Shown one piece after another: positions 1 through 12,800 of a stretch of DNA of 27,540 nucleotides. The notes below the pieces were generated by a model. It saw nothing but the letters and a program-made list of their open reading frames with translations. It did not search any database and was not told the origin of the DNA. Numbering within the stretch: the first letter of the stretch is position 1; each line of letters starts with the position of its first letter. A program made the translations under genes and the position numbers. The stretch comes from Pleurobrachia bachei. Lineage: Eukaryota; Ctenophora; Tentaculata; Cydippida; Pleurobrachiidae. The stretch is from contig AVPN01000480.1 in the NCBI GenBank assembly GCA_000695325.1, forward strand, positions 8,916 through 36,455. The letters are read 5' to 3'.

Positions 1-3000
1 TTCAGAAAATTCAGAAAGGGACCACCAACCTCGATAGCTAGGCTCATGTTTTCCGTTCCAAAGACCCATCCAACTGCAATGCACTCACACAGTGCCAGGA
101 TCAGAATCGGGATATTCATTCCTGAGAGAGAGAGAGAACGAGGTTGTTAAATCTTCGTGACAAAATTGTCTTCCTCATCAGTCATTTTCGATAGACAAAT
201 GTGTGAGGACGTTGTTCAAGGTTTTTTGTTGCTTTCTAGTTTCTCCTGTCAGAGCATTGGCCTGACCCTTTTCTCATTTCGCGGAGTGTGCGAGAACTGT
301 GGTCAGAGCATTGGCCTGAGAGATTTTCTCCTATACTTACCGTAGTAATCGAAGACGGCAATCATGTACTCTCCTCCACCACTACAGAACCCAATACCAA
401 AGATAAACAGGACTACCGCCAGAATGGCACTGATAATCTCCTTCCTGATCTTAGGGAACAGATTCATATCCACCACAATGGGTGTAACAGCACCTTCCAG
501 GGTTCCAAACTCGGAGTCCAGGCCCAGCAGGACCAACATTGTAAAGAATAGGACCGCCCAGATGGGACCCCCAGGCATCTCTGAGACGGCTTCTGATATG
601 GCCACAAAGGCGAGACCTGATCCGCTAGACACCTGTAAGAATGGGTTGTTATTCGGCATGTCAGTATTGGGATATGTGAGGGATTATATGCCAGTGATTA
701 ATATAATTAGGTTTCTATAGCAACAAGAGTCGATACATCTAGGATCATGCACTTACCCCTTCGATAGTACCAATATCCTTGTATTGTCGGTATCCCAGGA
801 TGGAGTAGATCACGAACCCAGCAAACACGCTAGTCCCACAGTTGACAAGAGACACGATCACCGCATCCCGTCCCACATTGTTCTTATAGGGCACATAACT
901 AGCGAATGCCACCAGTGCCCCGAACCCGAGACTCAGGGAGAAGAATATCTGGGTGGCAGCATCCAACCAGACTTGTCCAGTTAGGAGTTTATCGAATTTG
1001 GGGGTGATGTAAACGAGGATCCCATCTCCAGCCCCAGGGAGGGTGACTGCTCGGAAGAAGAGGATGACTAGGCATATGTAGGGGAAGGTAGCCGTGAAGT
1101 AAACTGCCTGAAGAGAAGGAGATGTGTTAGCTGGCATTTCACGTTTTTTCCTGGGTTTATTTCGTCTCTTTTAGTCTTGGAATTTGTAGAATTTGAATCA
1201 TGGTGGGATCATGACATTATACCTTTCCAGAGCTCTCGACTCCCTTGAACACACAAATGTAGACGACAACCCAGGCGATAGCAAGACACCCCAGTAGTTC
1301 CCAACTGAAGTTATCAACATCCTCAAAGCCTCCACTTGCCTGCAGCACGTTGTTCCACCAGTAGTAGTTCGCCTTGTCCTGTGTAATGGAGTTATTAAAT
1401 GTTAGTTTTGCCTTGCTTGCAATGAGCAAGGGGTAACAAGTAAGGGGTAACTCAACAATGAGTTAGTCTTGTCGCTTGAGTTAAATGAGTATGACGATCA
1501 TCCAGGGAGGAGCTCTGCAGGCGAATTGCTATGAAGACTATCTATGAAGGAGCTTTAATACTTAATAGCCACCCCAGTTATATGATTATGCATGATTCAA
1601 CATAATATAACAGAGATGTGGCATGTTATGTCGTCATAATTCTATGAGGCCCTCTTGGTTACGCCGTAGAAAGATAAACATAACCTCTAGGTGATTATTT
1701 GATTTGATCAGTCGACATATGAGTCACGTGAATTATCATTCGATTTCCCATTTCATCCTGCTTCATTATTTGATCAATAAGTCAAGGATATTTCCCTTTC
1801 CCCCTGATCCCATGATGCTGAAGTAATAGTTACTGCAACTTACATTGCTTCTCTCACAGCAGGTTTCATTTAGCAGCACTCCCGTGACGTTTGAGCAAAC
1901 TGTAAAGGGTAGAGACCTGGGGGAGAGAAGGGGTACATTAGAGACCTGGGGGAGAGAAAGGTTTTTAGAGACCTGTAGAAAGGGGGAAAGAAGGGTGTTA
2001 TAGAGACTCACAAGCAACATATTTAGGAGATCAATTATAGATGTAAGTTTTGTTCTTTTTATTGAAGGGGATCAAGAAACTAAAGTCGCATTCCTGTTGA
2101 ACATGTTCTAGAAAATTAGGGTATCAATCACAGGGGTCGGGGCTATATCGCACTGCAGCGATATATCCCTTGATAATATTCCTATAGTACCCGGGTCTAG
2201 TTATATGCAGACTGATCTATTTGATGACCTCACAACACAGCATTACAAGATCTGGCGTGATCCCCCAAGTCATAAGACTCGTGAACACGTCACATCTTAA
2301 CTCTCCCTCTGCTAAAACAAGGAAACAAGATCCCATGTCTTACATGACAGTGAACAAGCTGTTGAAGTAGAAAACACCATGTATGGGCAACACGTGACAC
2401 ACAACACCATATATGGGCATCACGTGATATACAGCACCGTATATGGGCAACAACAACACGTGACTACTTACACAGTGAAGGAGCTGATAAAGTAGAAGAT
2501 ACACCGAGCGATGATGACCACGTAGTAGAGACACAGTAGGATGGAGACACAGACACAGCCCACTCCAATACCCCTCAGCATGGGATGGATCCTGGACCAG
2601 CAGTTGACCGAGCCGGACCTAAAGAACTGGCCAACAGCCATCTCCAGGTACATCAGTGGGACTCCCTCCAGCACCAGGCAGATAAAGTAGGGAATCAGGA
2701 AGGCACCTAGAGATGGGAATATATAATAGAGGTGTTTCGATCGATGGAGAAAGAAACAATAAAGGGGAGTGTCAGGGTGAATGCACAAACTCGTAAAACT
2801 CGATGGAGTGAATGACTTACCTCCACCGTGTTTATGGCACAGATAAGGGAACCTCCAGACATTTCCAAGCCCCACTGCCAGCCCAATACATGCCAGCAAG
2901 TACTCTATCTTGTTCCCCCAGGCTCCTCGGTCATCCTTCACTTTGGTTTTTACCTGCACCTGTAGACGAAGGATTTGTGAAGGATACACGGGAAAGAGGG

Positions 3001-3152
3001 TCAAGCAAGGCAACTGAGCATGTCGAATATGGATTAGAGTTCTGATTGATGGAACTCAGCTCAGGCGGAAATAATAGTTTGTAACTTACGTCTTCAACGG
3101 TCAGGTCCACGGAAGATTTTTCATCGTTATCGAGCTTTTCGTGCTCCACCAT
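1..3152 (-). CDS. SLC6-family Na+/Cl--dependent transporter, 5' part (runs off left edge)
   Basis: Plasma-membrane symporter of the SLC6 family, driven by Na+ and Cl-. Eight exons: 3152-3090, 2959-2821, 2706-2472, 1916-1844, 1378-1223, 1107-757, 632-341 and 121 to the edge. All phases agree and give about 476 residues; family members are about 600, so TM11, TM12 and the C-terminus are missing. TM1 has the family signature [11 protein letters not shown] at about residues 51-61, followed by [12 protein letters not shown]2 has the LEMAVGQF motif. The TM3-TM4 loop reads SLPFTVCSN and carries NVT and NET glycosylation sequons and several cysteines. TM6 ([11 protein letters not shown]) and TM7 (VNCGTS) follow. 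Gly replaces the amine-binding Asp of monoamine transporters in TM1, so an amino acid or osmolyte is a likelier substrate than a monoamine. The Tyr, Ser, Asn and Ser expected to hold chloride are all present. The start ATG at 3152 is the only Met that opens the frame leading into TM1. The exact substrate cannot be told. Confidence 0.94.
1911..1980 (-). repeat. Triplicated splice-acceptor segment before SLC6 exon 4
   Basis: Three imperfect direct copies of an AGAGACCTG-like segment begin at 1911, 1940 and 1967 (spacing 29 and 27). Read on the minus strand each gives an AG-acceptor followed by GTCTCT; the first two sit behind a C-rich tract. Only the proximal copy (exon start 1916) matches the phase-2 donor of the previous exon. 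The other two would shift the frame. Confidence 0.7.
1917..2471 (-). other. SLC6 intron 3 (555 bases)
   Basis: Longest intron of the visible SLC6 gene. It holds the acceptor repeats at its 3' end and a CACGTG minisatellite at its 5' end. I see no further coding exon in it, and the loop between TM3 and TM4 is continuous without one. Confidence 0.7.
2374..2463. repeat. Three-unit minisatellite carrying CACGTG boxes
   Basis: Three imperfect units of about 30 bases share a caccRtRtatgggca core. Each is followed by the palindrome CACGTG, at 2391, 2421 and 2457. The last box lies within 10 bases of the exon 3 donor (2471). CACGTG is the E-box core bound by bHLH factors; binding here is not shown. 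Confidence 0.65.
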
Positions 3153-4035
3153 TGTTTTACTAAAATTATATATTTGAAAAATGTAAATAGCTGTTAAAAG
3201 GAAAAACTTTCTCAGTTCTGAGAGGTCAGACGATGGCAAAAAAGCAATTCACAAACAATCCAATAAGTATGAAATTGAGAAAGGTCGAAATCAGATCTTG
3301 TGAGGATATATATCACGCAAACCAAATCAACTGCCAGAGGCCAGAAGTCTGATGTGATTGAAAGGTGGAAGTAACACGGCCCCCAGGGGGCAATTAGAAG
3401 TTGAAACAGAGCCAGAACTACCACAGAACTACAGAGTAAACAAAGGGAAAGTGGAAACTGAAAAAGATCACATCAAGTGGGACCACATGGTACAGAATAG
3501 AAAGAGAGATCACTGTCAAAAGAAAGAGAGAGCAGCACTGTCAAAACATATATCATGTTATTATAGCATTCACCTGAAACCCCGCCTTGATAGCTAAATT
3601 TTACCATGAGTCATATTCAGTATAACGTATGGAACAGGGAACTCATATATTGCAAGTACATATAAGAAGCTGCTGGCCCATCACGTTTGTCACGCTGGCC
3701 ACCCGGCTATAGAGCCATCATAGGTTCCTACGGAATACAAATTATATAGTCGTCCCATGTTAGAAATTAACGTGCTTGTTAGACATATATATTATAGCCT
3801 CGTGACATGGCCCCTAACTAATAGATAATGATGAATAGTGACCGGGGCCTGACAGCGATGTGATAATATGCAAGCCCTCTCAAAGAGATCTCTTTGTCAC
3901 ACTAAAATAATATTCAAAGCGTGGTCATGGGATGGCCCTTATATATGTACTCCGTGGGCCTAAATAGGTAGCCTAGTGAGTTGGGCACGTCGCGCTATAT
4001 CCTGTACGTGGCCCCGCGCTGCCAACCTAGTACGA

Positions 4036-4115
4036 GGTATCTGATACTTCCGGAATTCCATTATAGCTGGGCTAGTCATTCGGGAAGTGTCGGCATTCCG
4101 GAAATATCGGATACC
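4036..4115. repeat. Imperfect inverted repeat (24-base arms)
   Basis: The arms at 4036-4059 and 4092-4115 are near reverse complements, sharing TTCCGGAAT and GGTATC blocks with a few mismatches, around a 32-base loop. Short similar direct sequences (CCGTGGG followed by a CCT block) lie at about 3952 and 4162. It could be a small MITE-like remnant or a chance hairpin. Confidence 0.5.
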
Positions 4116-4569
4116 AGTCGTGACTTTTACAAGGGACAGTATATTACAAATATGTCATACCCCGTGGGACCTCAATAATCAAATACCCGGAAGTAAGAGA
4201 ATTATTTAGATAGCAGTTATTTACGAAAAGTCGAAAGGGCTATAATAAGTAAGTGAAAGTTTCACTGAAACCTAAAGATAAGGTTTATTGAAAGTCATAG
4301 GTCTAATTTAGTGATCTAATCTATAAACTAACACTTCAAATGAGTAAGGGAATTCTCACATGTGAATCTACCCCAAAGAAAGACAAACACCACAGAACTC
4401 TGAAGCGAGCTGCTGAAGGGTTGAAGAGAGGCTTATAATATTTTAATAGTAGTAGGGGATGTTGTTGTTTGGTAATGAAATTACCCCACCGCGCGAGTGC
4501 CCCAGTGGAAATAATAGGGGTGACTTCGTAACCAATGTTGTTGTTTAGTATGCATCCACTCAGAACGGT

Positions 4570-4570
4570 G

Positions 4571-4630
<60 letters not shown>
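4570..4630. repeat. (GA)n microsatellite
   Basis: A nearly pure run of about 60 bases of GA dinucleotides with one AAAG interruption. Translated on the other strand it gives an SL-repeat open frame that is not a gene. Confidence 0.97.
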
Positions 4631-4633
<3 letters not shown>

Positions 4634-6828
4634 CCTGGATAAATGGTTACTAAGTAAACATACGGTACACACTATGGAGAAACACAGGGGCTCTCATAGA
4701 AGTGGTAGTGAATGAAGGGGATTGGTAGTGGAAGTAGAAAGGTTAAAGAGCTAGTCCTATGATGACGTACATTCGAACTAAATTCAACTGTGGTGACAAT
4801 GCCACAGCCCCAAAAGCCACTGTGTTTTTCTTCATAATATAGGTTTAGCATCATATTCAGGAAATAATTAATGTAGGAGACTGATAGGCTTCGTAGAGGG
4901 CATGCGTGGGAGTTACAAAGATTGGATCATTATTATCCTGATACCAGGAATCAACGGACATCTATAGGGCGTGATTAAGTGATATGCAGACTCGAACAAT
5001 TCGATTACTCTCTTATCCTTACTTATTAGGGCCAAGCTGGAATCATGGATATAGATTGGACTGAAGACCTGGGAAGTGTAGTAGGAATGCAAAGGGCCTG
5101 GTAACATTACAGTCGAGATCAGAACGGAAACAGTGAGCTAAGATATGATACCTAGCGGTGAAGATCTAAGTTACAGGAACGTCCATGCAGGGACGTTTTT
5201 ATGATACTATTCAGTCTTCAGATTTTGTAGGATAGACAATGCTGTTTGTGCAGAAAATCTAAACGCTTTGACTACACCGCTGGTAGGTATTATACCCCCA
5301 CAGTCTTGTTATATATGTGCAGTACGGACTAGTGACGTACTAACTCGCATGTGACGTGTAGGGAGCACAAAATAAGGAATTGTTAGGCTAACGACACAGT
5401 GCTATCCTTCCTATCTCTCTGTGGAATTAAGGATCTGTTAAGACAGGTGATCTGTCCTTCACGGCGCATACCGAGATCGGTCAAAGGGCGAATACACTAA
5501 GGGTATATTTGTGAAGCGCGGCGCCATAAACACAAATATGGGATTGTTTGAGCGGTATTATTATGAGAGGGATCCAATGCAGTTGTTGTAATGGAGAAAG
5601 AGTGAGATGAATAGGTTCTGCAACGATATTATATAGCTAAAAGGGTACATATCCTAAGCTAGATATTAGATAACGTCCTAACTGGTTCAAAACACAAATA
5701 TGTTGTTGAGTCAACAACGAATAACAATAAAGCGTAGTTGCAATGTTTGGCTGAGCTTTACCAAGCCTCACTGAGAGGTAATTATCCTTCAAGAATGTAT
5801 GGGGCAGAAAATTGGGATTCGACTGCTTCTGCAGGAAAACGTTTAGGACGCGTGTACAAGTCATACATGTATGCAGTGCGTAGCTCCTTATAGCCATGCT
5901 TTATTCTGTCAGTGAGCAGTGAGTAGTGAGCACCATTACATGGGCGAAGAGTTTTGTTGAGCTTAAAAATTTTAGCAAAAGATAAATTGTGCCACCACGA
6001 AAGTAGCTAAAAGTCAAGTTTGTCGGTGTTTGGTATGTGTGTGTTGACACCATGTTGGTAATCAAGTTAAGGACATGCTTCAGCTACAGGGTGCAACATG
6101 TAATGTCCCAAATGCAGCTCTACATGCGGCACCCAGGAAACTCCTCATTAGGTGAACATCTCATGGTGCATCTCGAACGGTATGAGCATAGTAGCAAGCA
6201 GTAATTCAGAGAGGGAAGTGCATAGTGTGTAAGGTTTGGCGGCTCCACTACTCCTAAGATAATTGGCCAATTATACCTCCAGCAATTAAGCTCACACACT
6301 GCAACAGGTCTTAACTGACCCTGTCTAGTTGGGGAGTCTATCTAAGCAGCAATTGAAGTATTATAGTTGGAAATATTTGATTTCAAGTCTCTAGGATGAG
6401 ATATCATATTAGACACCTTCAGTATACGAATGAAGATGCTTTGCGATCTGAGCAACACCAATTCATAATTCATAACCGAGTCAGAATATATGCACCCTTC
6501 TCTCATCAGTCCCCCACATGTATCTCTATTATAAGTGGTTTCATATCTCCAAGAATAATATCATAAAGCTTTCAAGCAATGATATCGATAGCAGCTTGAC
6601 GCAAATTCAAACAATCTAGTTTCTTTTTGGGCAATCACAAAATGAGAAATATATTAACATAACTTTGGGAACAATTTGTAAAACAAAACTTGGCCAGCAA
6701 AAATTGTAGTTGAAAATTGACAGATCAAACTGTCCATATGACAGCAAATTCGCTGCTGTACAAGACCATACAGGGTCTCTATAAGAGTTAACGAAGGTCT
6801 GTTAACAAAGCAGGGTCTGTAGTAGGGT

Positions 6829-6893
6829 CTAGTGAATCCAGAAGGCTTCCTTATCGAGAGCGAGGATTCGTGTTGGCATGTTGACGTTGTCAG
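6829..6893 (-). CDS. Last exon of Ig-domain protein
   Basis: After a 963-base intron, the acceptor TTTCAG joins phase 1 to phase 1 and adds a short tail, DNVNMPTRILALDKEAFWIH, then TAG at 6831-6829. The phase match and the in-frame stop support it. The tail has no membrane anchor. No AATAAA lies close downstream that I could see. Confidence 0.68.
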
Positions 6894-9800
6894 CTGAAAG
6901 AGAGAACACAATATTGTCAGAGGTGTGCGTGTGTGTACGTCAGAAGTCTGAATAGTGCAGTGCATGTGTATACTAGAGGCGAGATATATATGTAAATCTA
7001 GTGCGAATGACTTTGTGGAGAATTAACTCTATGGTGTGGGGATCTAGTATACAAAGGCAACGTCATCTTGACTGCTGAGGTGTACAAAGCAAAGGGATGT
7101 GGTGATGCCAAGATAAAAAGCGGGAGAGGGGGATGCAGGGATGATAAATAGACTGTGTGAGAGAGAAAGAGAGAGAGTCAGAGAGGGATTCTGCAAGGAG
7201 TGCCTTTTGTAGATTGGGTGTATTTAGCGTTGACAGGCCAAGTTGGCGATGGAGCAAGATTCTGTTGGAGCCTTATGTGCAACTTATAATGCAGGCTACA
7301 CACACGAATAGCAGTGCATTAGGAGCTGTTTGGAGGTTGCAACTCGCATGGACTCTGCAGAACACTGTTAGCCTCGTACGGGTTTATTAGCTATCTTGAA
7401 GAGCAAAGAGAAACTCGAGGTATAATTGTGTTTTGGCGTCAAAGATCTCTGAATAGGAAGGAAGGTCAGAATAAGAGAGCGAGATCGGAGAGGGGAGAGA
7501 ATGGGTTCATGATGATGCTTGCCAATAATACATAGATGGATAGAGAGGGGGAGAGAGAGAGATCAGAGAGAGATCAGAGCGAGCGCGAGAAAGAGAATGC
7601 AAGCTGATGGAAACTGGGCAATACAGATGAGAAAGGGCAACTAAAATATGCAGAAAGGGAGGGAGAGAAAAAAAGAGGTAGAGATATTGAATGAAAGAGA
7701 AAGAGAAACAGAAGATTATGCACGTGGTAGTCAGATCACTAGCAGCCAGTTCTGTGTGTGTACATGTGACGTATCATGATCCCTAAGAGACCCGCCCAAA
7801 ATTACAGTTGGAAGCATTAACCCGGCCCAAAGCTGGCATTTTGCCTGAATACTTACAGGAGATCTCTCCCTTGACAGTCACCAGGAAGATCACTTCGAAG
7901 TCGTATGCTCCATCGATAGTTACAATCGCTTTGTAGTAACCGGCATCCAACCAACTTGCGTACCTATTGGAAGAGACATGGTTATTCGCTGTTTTAGAAC
8001 AGTATCCCATGGCCTGAGTTGCTGCGGTTACCATGGTAACATCCCCCTATAGTTGCCATGGTAACATTCCCTTCATTACCTGATTGTCAGTTCGAGGTTC
8101 TTGCTAGCGAACTCGTGTTTCTTGCTGGCAGTGATCTCCTCCAGAGGGTACAGACGGTACCACTTGACACTGGTCAGTTTACACTTAACAAAGGTGCTGG
8201 GATCCTTGAGTCCGATGGTAACATCGTGCCACAGGGTAACAGCAGCCTTGGTGTACTGAACTCCTTGGTTCCCTGAGAGAGGATGAATGGGGGTTAGCGC
8301 GATGTTGAGACTTCCTTATAGGGATGGCTCTGGTTGAAAATTAACATTTGGTAACACAGTCGTTGTTGTAAGTTAGGGAGTATCGAAAAAGACAAGTCTG
8401 AAGATGCTTGATGTTAAAAACACTCACATGTTCCCTTGACGAGAAGTTTGAAGTATAGTTTGATGGACTGGGCGCTGTCAGCAAGACGAGCATAGTATAC
8501 TCCACCGTCAGAGTCCTTGACCTCGTTAACGGTTAGGAAGTAGTAGTAGGTGTTCTTGCCTGCCTTCTTGTCCTGGATTCTGTTGTGGAAATGGAAGGTT
8601 AGGAAAGGTTTAACAGCTATAAGGGGATACCTTCATTCAAAATTAAGAACGTTTAGAGTTGGTGGTCATGTATTCTAAAATATGTTAGCTTACCGGTAAG
8701 CGTTATGTTTCTTCTTGTCAGCAATGGTGAACTTGCTCATATTATCGGTTCTAGCAATGATCTTCTTGTTGCCCTTAGCGTCAACATAATACCAAAACAG
8801 CTTATCGGGGGAGATCTCCTCCAACTTGAAGACCAAGTTGGCAGTTCCACCGACCCGGGCAATAACTCTTTGGGGGTCCTCTGGTGTTCCTAGGAAGATG
8901 GCAGGCTCGTGGGGGTAGGTGATGGGCTTGGCTGGTTTCTGGTTCGCAGAGGTCTTGAAGTAGGGCTTGAGGACAATATTCCTCAGTTTGTCTCCCACAA
9001 TCTTGATATCGAAGATGGCTCGAGTGGTGTAGCCATCCTGAAGTTCAACTTCAGCAATGTACAGTCCCTTGTCCTTAGCGGTAACGTAAACAATGTCCAT
9101 GGTGCGTTTGAACCTGTTATCAGCGGGTGCCTTCATGACGTATTTCTTGCCGTTCTTGATAGCGACCTTCTTCTTTCCTTGCATGTGGAACCAGGAGACC
9201 TTCTTGACGGGGGAGCGGTGATCGAATTCGAATCCCATGGTAACGGTGTCGTGCATGAAGGTCTCGATAACTCGGGGAACTTCCTTGGGTTCTGTGGGGT
9301 AATTACATGGTAAGAATCATGGAATTGAGTAAATCTAGCATAATTGATGGGCGAAAGGTTCGAATTGTTGGTTCAATAACGTGATTCTTTTTTCACACTT
9401 ACTAGTTCCTTCCACGACGAGTTTGAAAGACACGGGTAGTTTCTCTCCGTCAGCGGTTTTCACTTCACAATTATAGAATCCAGCATCAGGGTTATCAACC
9501 CAGTTGACGGTCAGATAGTATTTGGGATGGGCATTCTTCTGTTTGATCTTCTTTCCGTCAGCTACCACCTTCCTGCTCTTGTCACCACTGACATAGGTCC
9601 ATGTAACGGAGCTGATCTCTACATCTTTAGGAGACTCGAAACTGAAGATAACATTCTGTCCCCACTTCACCTTGGTAATATGGATCTTGGGCTTCCTTGC
9701 TGTAGATAGACAGGTGTTAATGAATGTGATACGTATCAAGATATTGACACGTGGGCGTGTCTGGGAATGTCTCAAATTAGCCCCAAATTAGCCGATATTA

Positions 9801-12800
9801 TCAACTGGTCGACCAGAATATCAACTAGGTCGACTATAGAATGTCACAGCACGAGTTTCTTACGTGGTAGAGCCTTGACATCAAGTTTGAAGAGAGCACG
9901 AAGAGTGTAATCTCCCAGGTCAACAACAGCAATGTAACATCCCTCATCCAACTTGGGCTTCAGTTTAGTGATGGTAAGGGACTTCTTGTCCGAGGTGATA
10001 CTGTACTTCTTGTACTTTCCTACATGGAGAAGTGTGGAGTGTTATGAGTGAGGACATCTCTAGAGTTTTGGGATCAGTTGGTTATAAGTAAGCGTTTTTA
10101 GGAAACATTTCGATCAAGCTATTAGCTATTCTTACCATCGGAAGTCTTCAAGGCCCGCTTGTTGGGGGTAAGATGGTACCATTTGATGCTCTTCACCTTG
10201 TCACCAGGAACCAGACTGTACTGGAAGGAAAGAGTAACGGTCCAGTACTCAGTAGCCTTGATAATTCTCATGGGAGGCTCAACATCTGGAAATTGGGGGT
10301 CGATTAGTCCGATACTATGGAGACAGCATTGGGGTTAGTTAGTTTGGGAGACAGCGACCAAGTAGCTGTAACTGTCGCAATGTCGCACGTAAAACATGGC
10401 TTCTGACACATGATGTAAGTGTAGTCCATTGGTTTCCTGTACCTTCTTGTCGGATTGCAAAGTATTCATCCTTGGTTTCTCCCTCATTGGTAGTGAGAAC
10501 AGCCTGGTACATTCCAATATCAGCCTTGGTAACGCCACTAATGGTCAGCTGCCTGTTCTTGTCAGTGATCTTGTACTTGGAACTCTCCTTCATGGCCCTG
10601 GGGACATCATCAACAATTCTGAACCAGGCAATCTTGGTGATAACAGTGCTGCTGGGCTCGTGCACACTGAACACAACAGTACCTCCCTTGTGTGTCTTAC
10701 AGGGGTTCACAATCTCTGGGGGAGGGAGGAAGGGGGTGTTAAGACGGAGGGATTATGAAAACAGGAGCCTAAATTCTGTAAAGTTTTAAGACCCACGAGA
10801 CACTTACTAGGTTCAGCCTTTACAATGACGTTGAAAAGTCCATCTGTCATTCTTCCCATGTATTTGACCAGAACTCGGTAGTATCCCGCATCAGCGAACC
10901 TCACTCGAGCGATAAGGAGAGATGACTTGGTTCCCTTGGTCTTGATGGCAACCCGTCCAGAAGGCTTGATGGGAGTTGAGGTCTTCTTCTTGGGATCGAA
11001 CTTGTACCATGCAATGCTCTTGATATTCTTGCCGTACATGAGCTCAAAGTTGAGGGCGATCTTGGACCCTGCAACAGCCTGGATCTTCTCAGCTTGGTTG
11101 ATGGGCTCAAAGTCCACTGTGTCAGGGATGACTCCATTAACAGTGATTGAGAAGTACTTGGTGACCTTCTTTCCCTTGACGGTGATGATGGCCTTGTAGT
11201 ATCCCTCATCATCCCAATCGACATCAAAGATTCGGAGTTTCGTTCCGGTGATCTTGTATTTCTTGTTGTCTGCCTTGATCTTGGTGTCAGGGTTGAGTCG
11301 GTAGAACTCTACTGCAGAGATGGTATCCTTTGACTGGAAGAAGATATCCAGGTGGTTGTTGAGGGGACTCTTGAATGTATGGACCGTGCCCATGGGCTCT
11401 GAAAGAGTAGGAATTGTTAGATTACGATCAATAAATCAGGCCATCCAAGGTCTCAGATTTGATGAGAGATCACGATCAGTGAGTTGTGATTTAAACTCAC
11501 TGTTTCCAAGAATTTTGATAATGTAGTAAGCGACGAAGCTCTTTCCCTTCTTGGTTTTGACAACCAGAACGTACTGTCCTCGGTCGGCCTTGGTAACCTC
11601 TTTGATTACAAGGAACACATAGTCTCCCTTCTTGACAATCTCGTACCTAGTTGGGTACGTTATAAAATTAGATAATGGATCAACAAGGATAGCGGATGTC
11701 AAACTGGGTGCTGCAAAGTGAAAAAAGCTTTGGAATTTGGGATTAAACTATATCTAGAAAATGAGAAATCTACAACGGTAGATTGTACCTACCTCTTTCC
11801 AGGGGAGAGTTGCTGCCTCTTCTTTCCCACAACACGGTACCAGTTAACCACCTCCACCTGTACGTTAGCCAGATAACCAGCGAGAATGACGGTCTGTCCC
11901 ACCTGGTTCTGGGCTTTCACCGGTTTATCAGCAGTACCAGCCTTACCATTAGGGATACCAGTGGCCGTGAAAGTAGCAGCGGGGCTCTGGAGCACTGAGG
12001 GAAGGGGAGTAGGGTCAAATACATAATGCATAAATCTAAAGATTAGAACACACTAAGGTTTCATGATTTGATGATCTAAAGATGTTAGGAATATAACTTA
12101 CGGACGTGTGCCTCGTCTCCCTTGACCTTGATCAGGAACCTAGCCCGTGTCTTATAACCATCCTCAAGAGTAATGATGGCCTCGTAGAAACCAGCATCCT
12201 TAGCCTCAATATCCTTGATCAGCACAGTCCTCTTCATGCCGTCTTTAGACTTGGTAAACACGACCCTCTTGCTAGGGGTCAGCTTCCTAACAGGGTTGAT
12301 ATGGAACCACTCAATACTCTTGATCTTCCTAGCGTTCTTGAAGGAGATTCCCATGGTAACCTTGTCTCCCAGATGGGATACCACCACCTCGGGCTTCACC
12401 ATGGGGGGTTCACCCTGCACATCCAGGTGGAACAGAACAGGGAGCTCCTCGTTAGCGTCTGTAGTCACCACCGCCTTGTAGAAACCAATGTCCTTTTCAG
12501 TACACCAGGAGATTTTCAGGGAGTAATCAGGTTTATCCATCTCAAAAGTGATCCTCTTGTTGTTCTTGATGACCTTGGAGGCACCTCCTGCCTTGGAGTA
12601 GTAGGTCCAATCGACCTTGGACACAACGACACCCTTGGGAACCCGGAAACTAAATACAGCTCCTTGACCCCAGATAATCTGGAGCTTCTTGGGCACGAGG
12701 GGTTTCACTGGGAGCTTCTCAACCTTGATCAGGAAGAGAGCCTCTGTCTTGTAGTTGGCAAACTCAATGACGGCTACGTAATATCCCTCGTCGGAAACAT

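Larger units (their letters stand above)
3153..6828. other. Intergenic region between SLC6 5' end and Ig-protein 3' end
   Basis: It lies upstream of the SLC6 start and downstream of the Ig-protein stop. Open frames here are short, lack recognisable domains and are not linked by matching splice sites, so I call no gene. It should hold the SLC6 promoter and 5' UTR and the Ig gene's 3' UTR. It contains the GA microsatellite and the inverted repeat listed separately. I found no tRNA or other RNA gene. Confidence 0.6.

Noticed and set aside
3981-4178. A 65-codon open frame on the plus strand in the intergenic region
   Set aside because: It runs through the inverted repeat, has no recognisable domain and no linked exons.
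4481-4672. Open frame with long Ser-Leu repeat
   Set aside because: Translation of the GA microsatellite.
5178-5200. A short perfect stem (AACGTCC / GGACGTT) followed by five T, resembling a bacterial terminator
   Set aside because: The window is clearly eukaryotic with introns. A seven-base stem of this kind arises by chance.
5637-5897. An 86-codon minus-strand open frame
   Set aside because: No known motif, no signal peptide and no splice partners. Length is within chance.
6894-7856. Search for an extra Ig exon in the long last intron
   Set aside because: No WY/WF core and no D-x-G-x-Y motif in any minus-strand frame; mostly GA-rich simple sequence.
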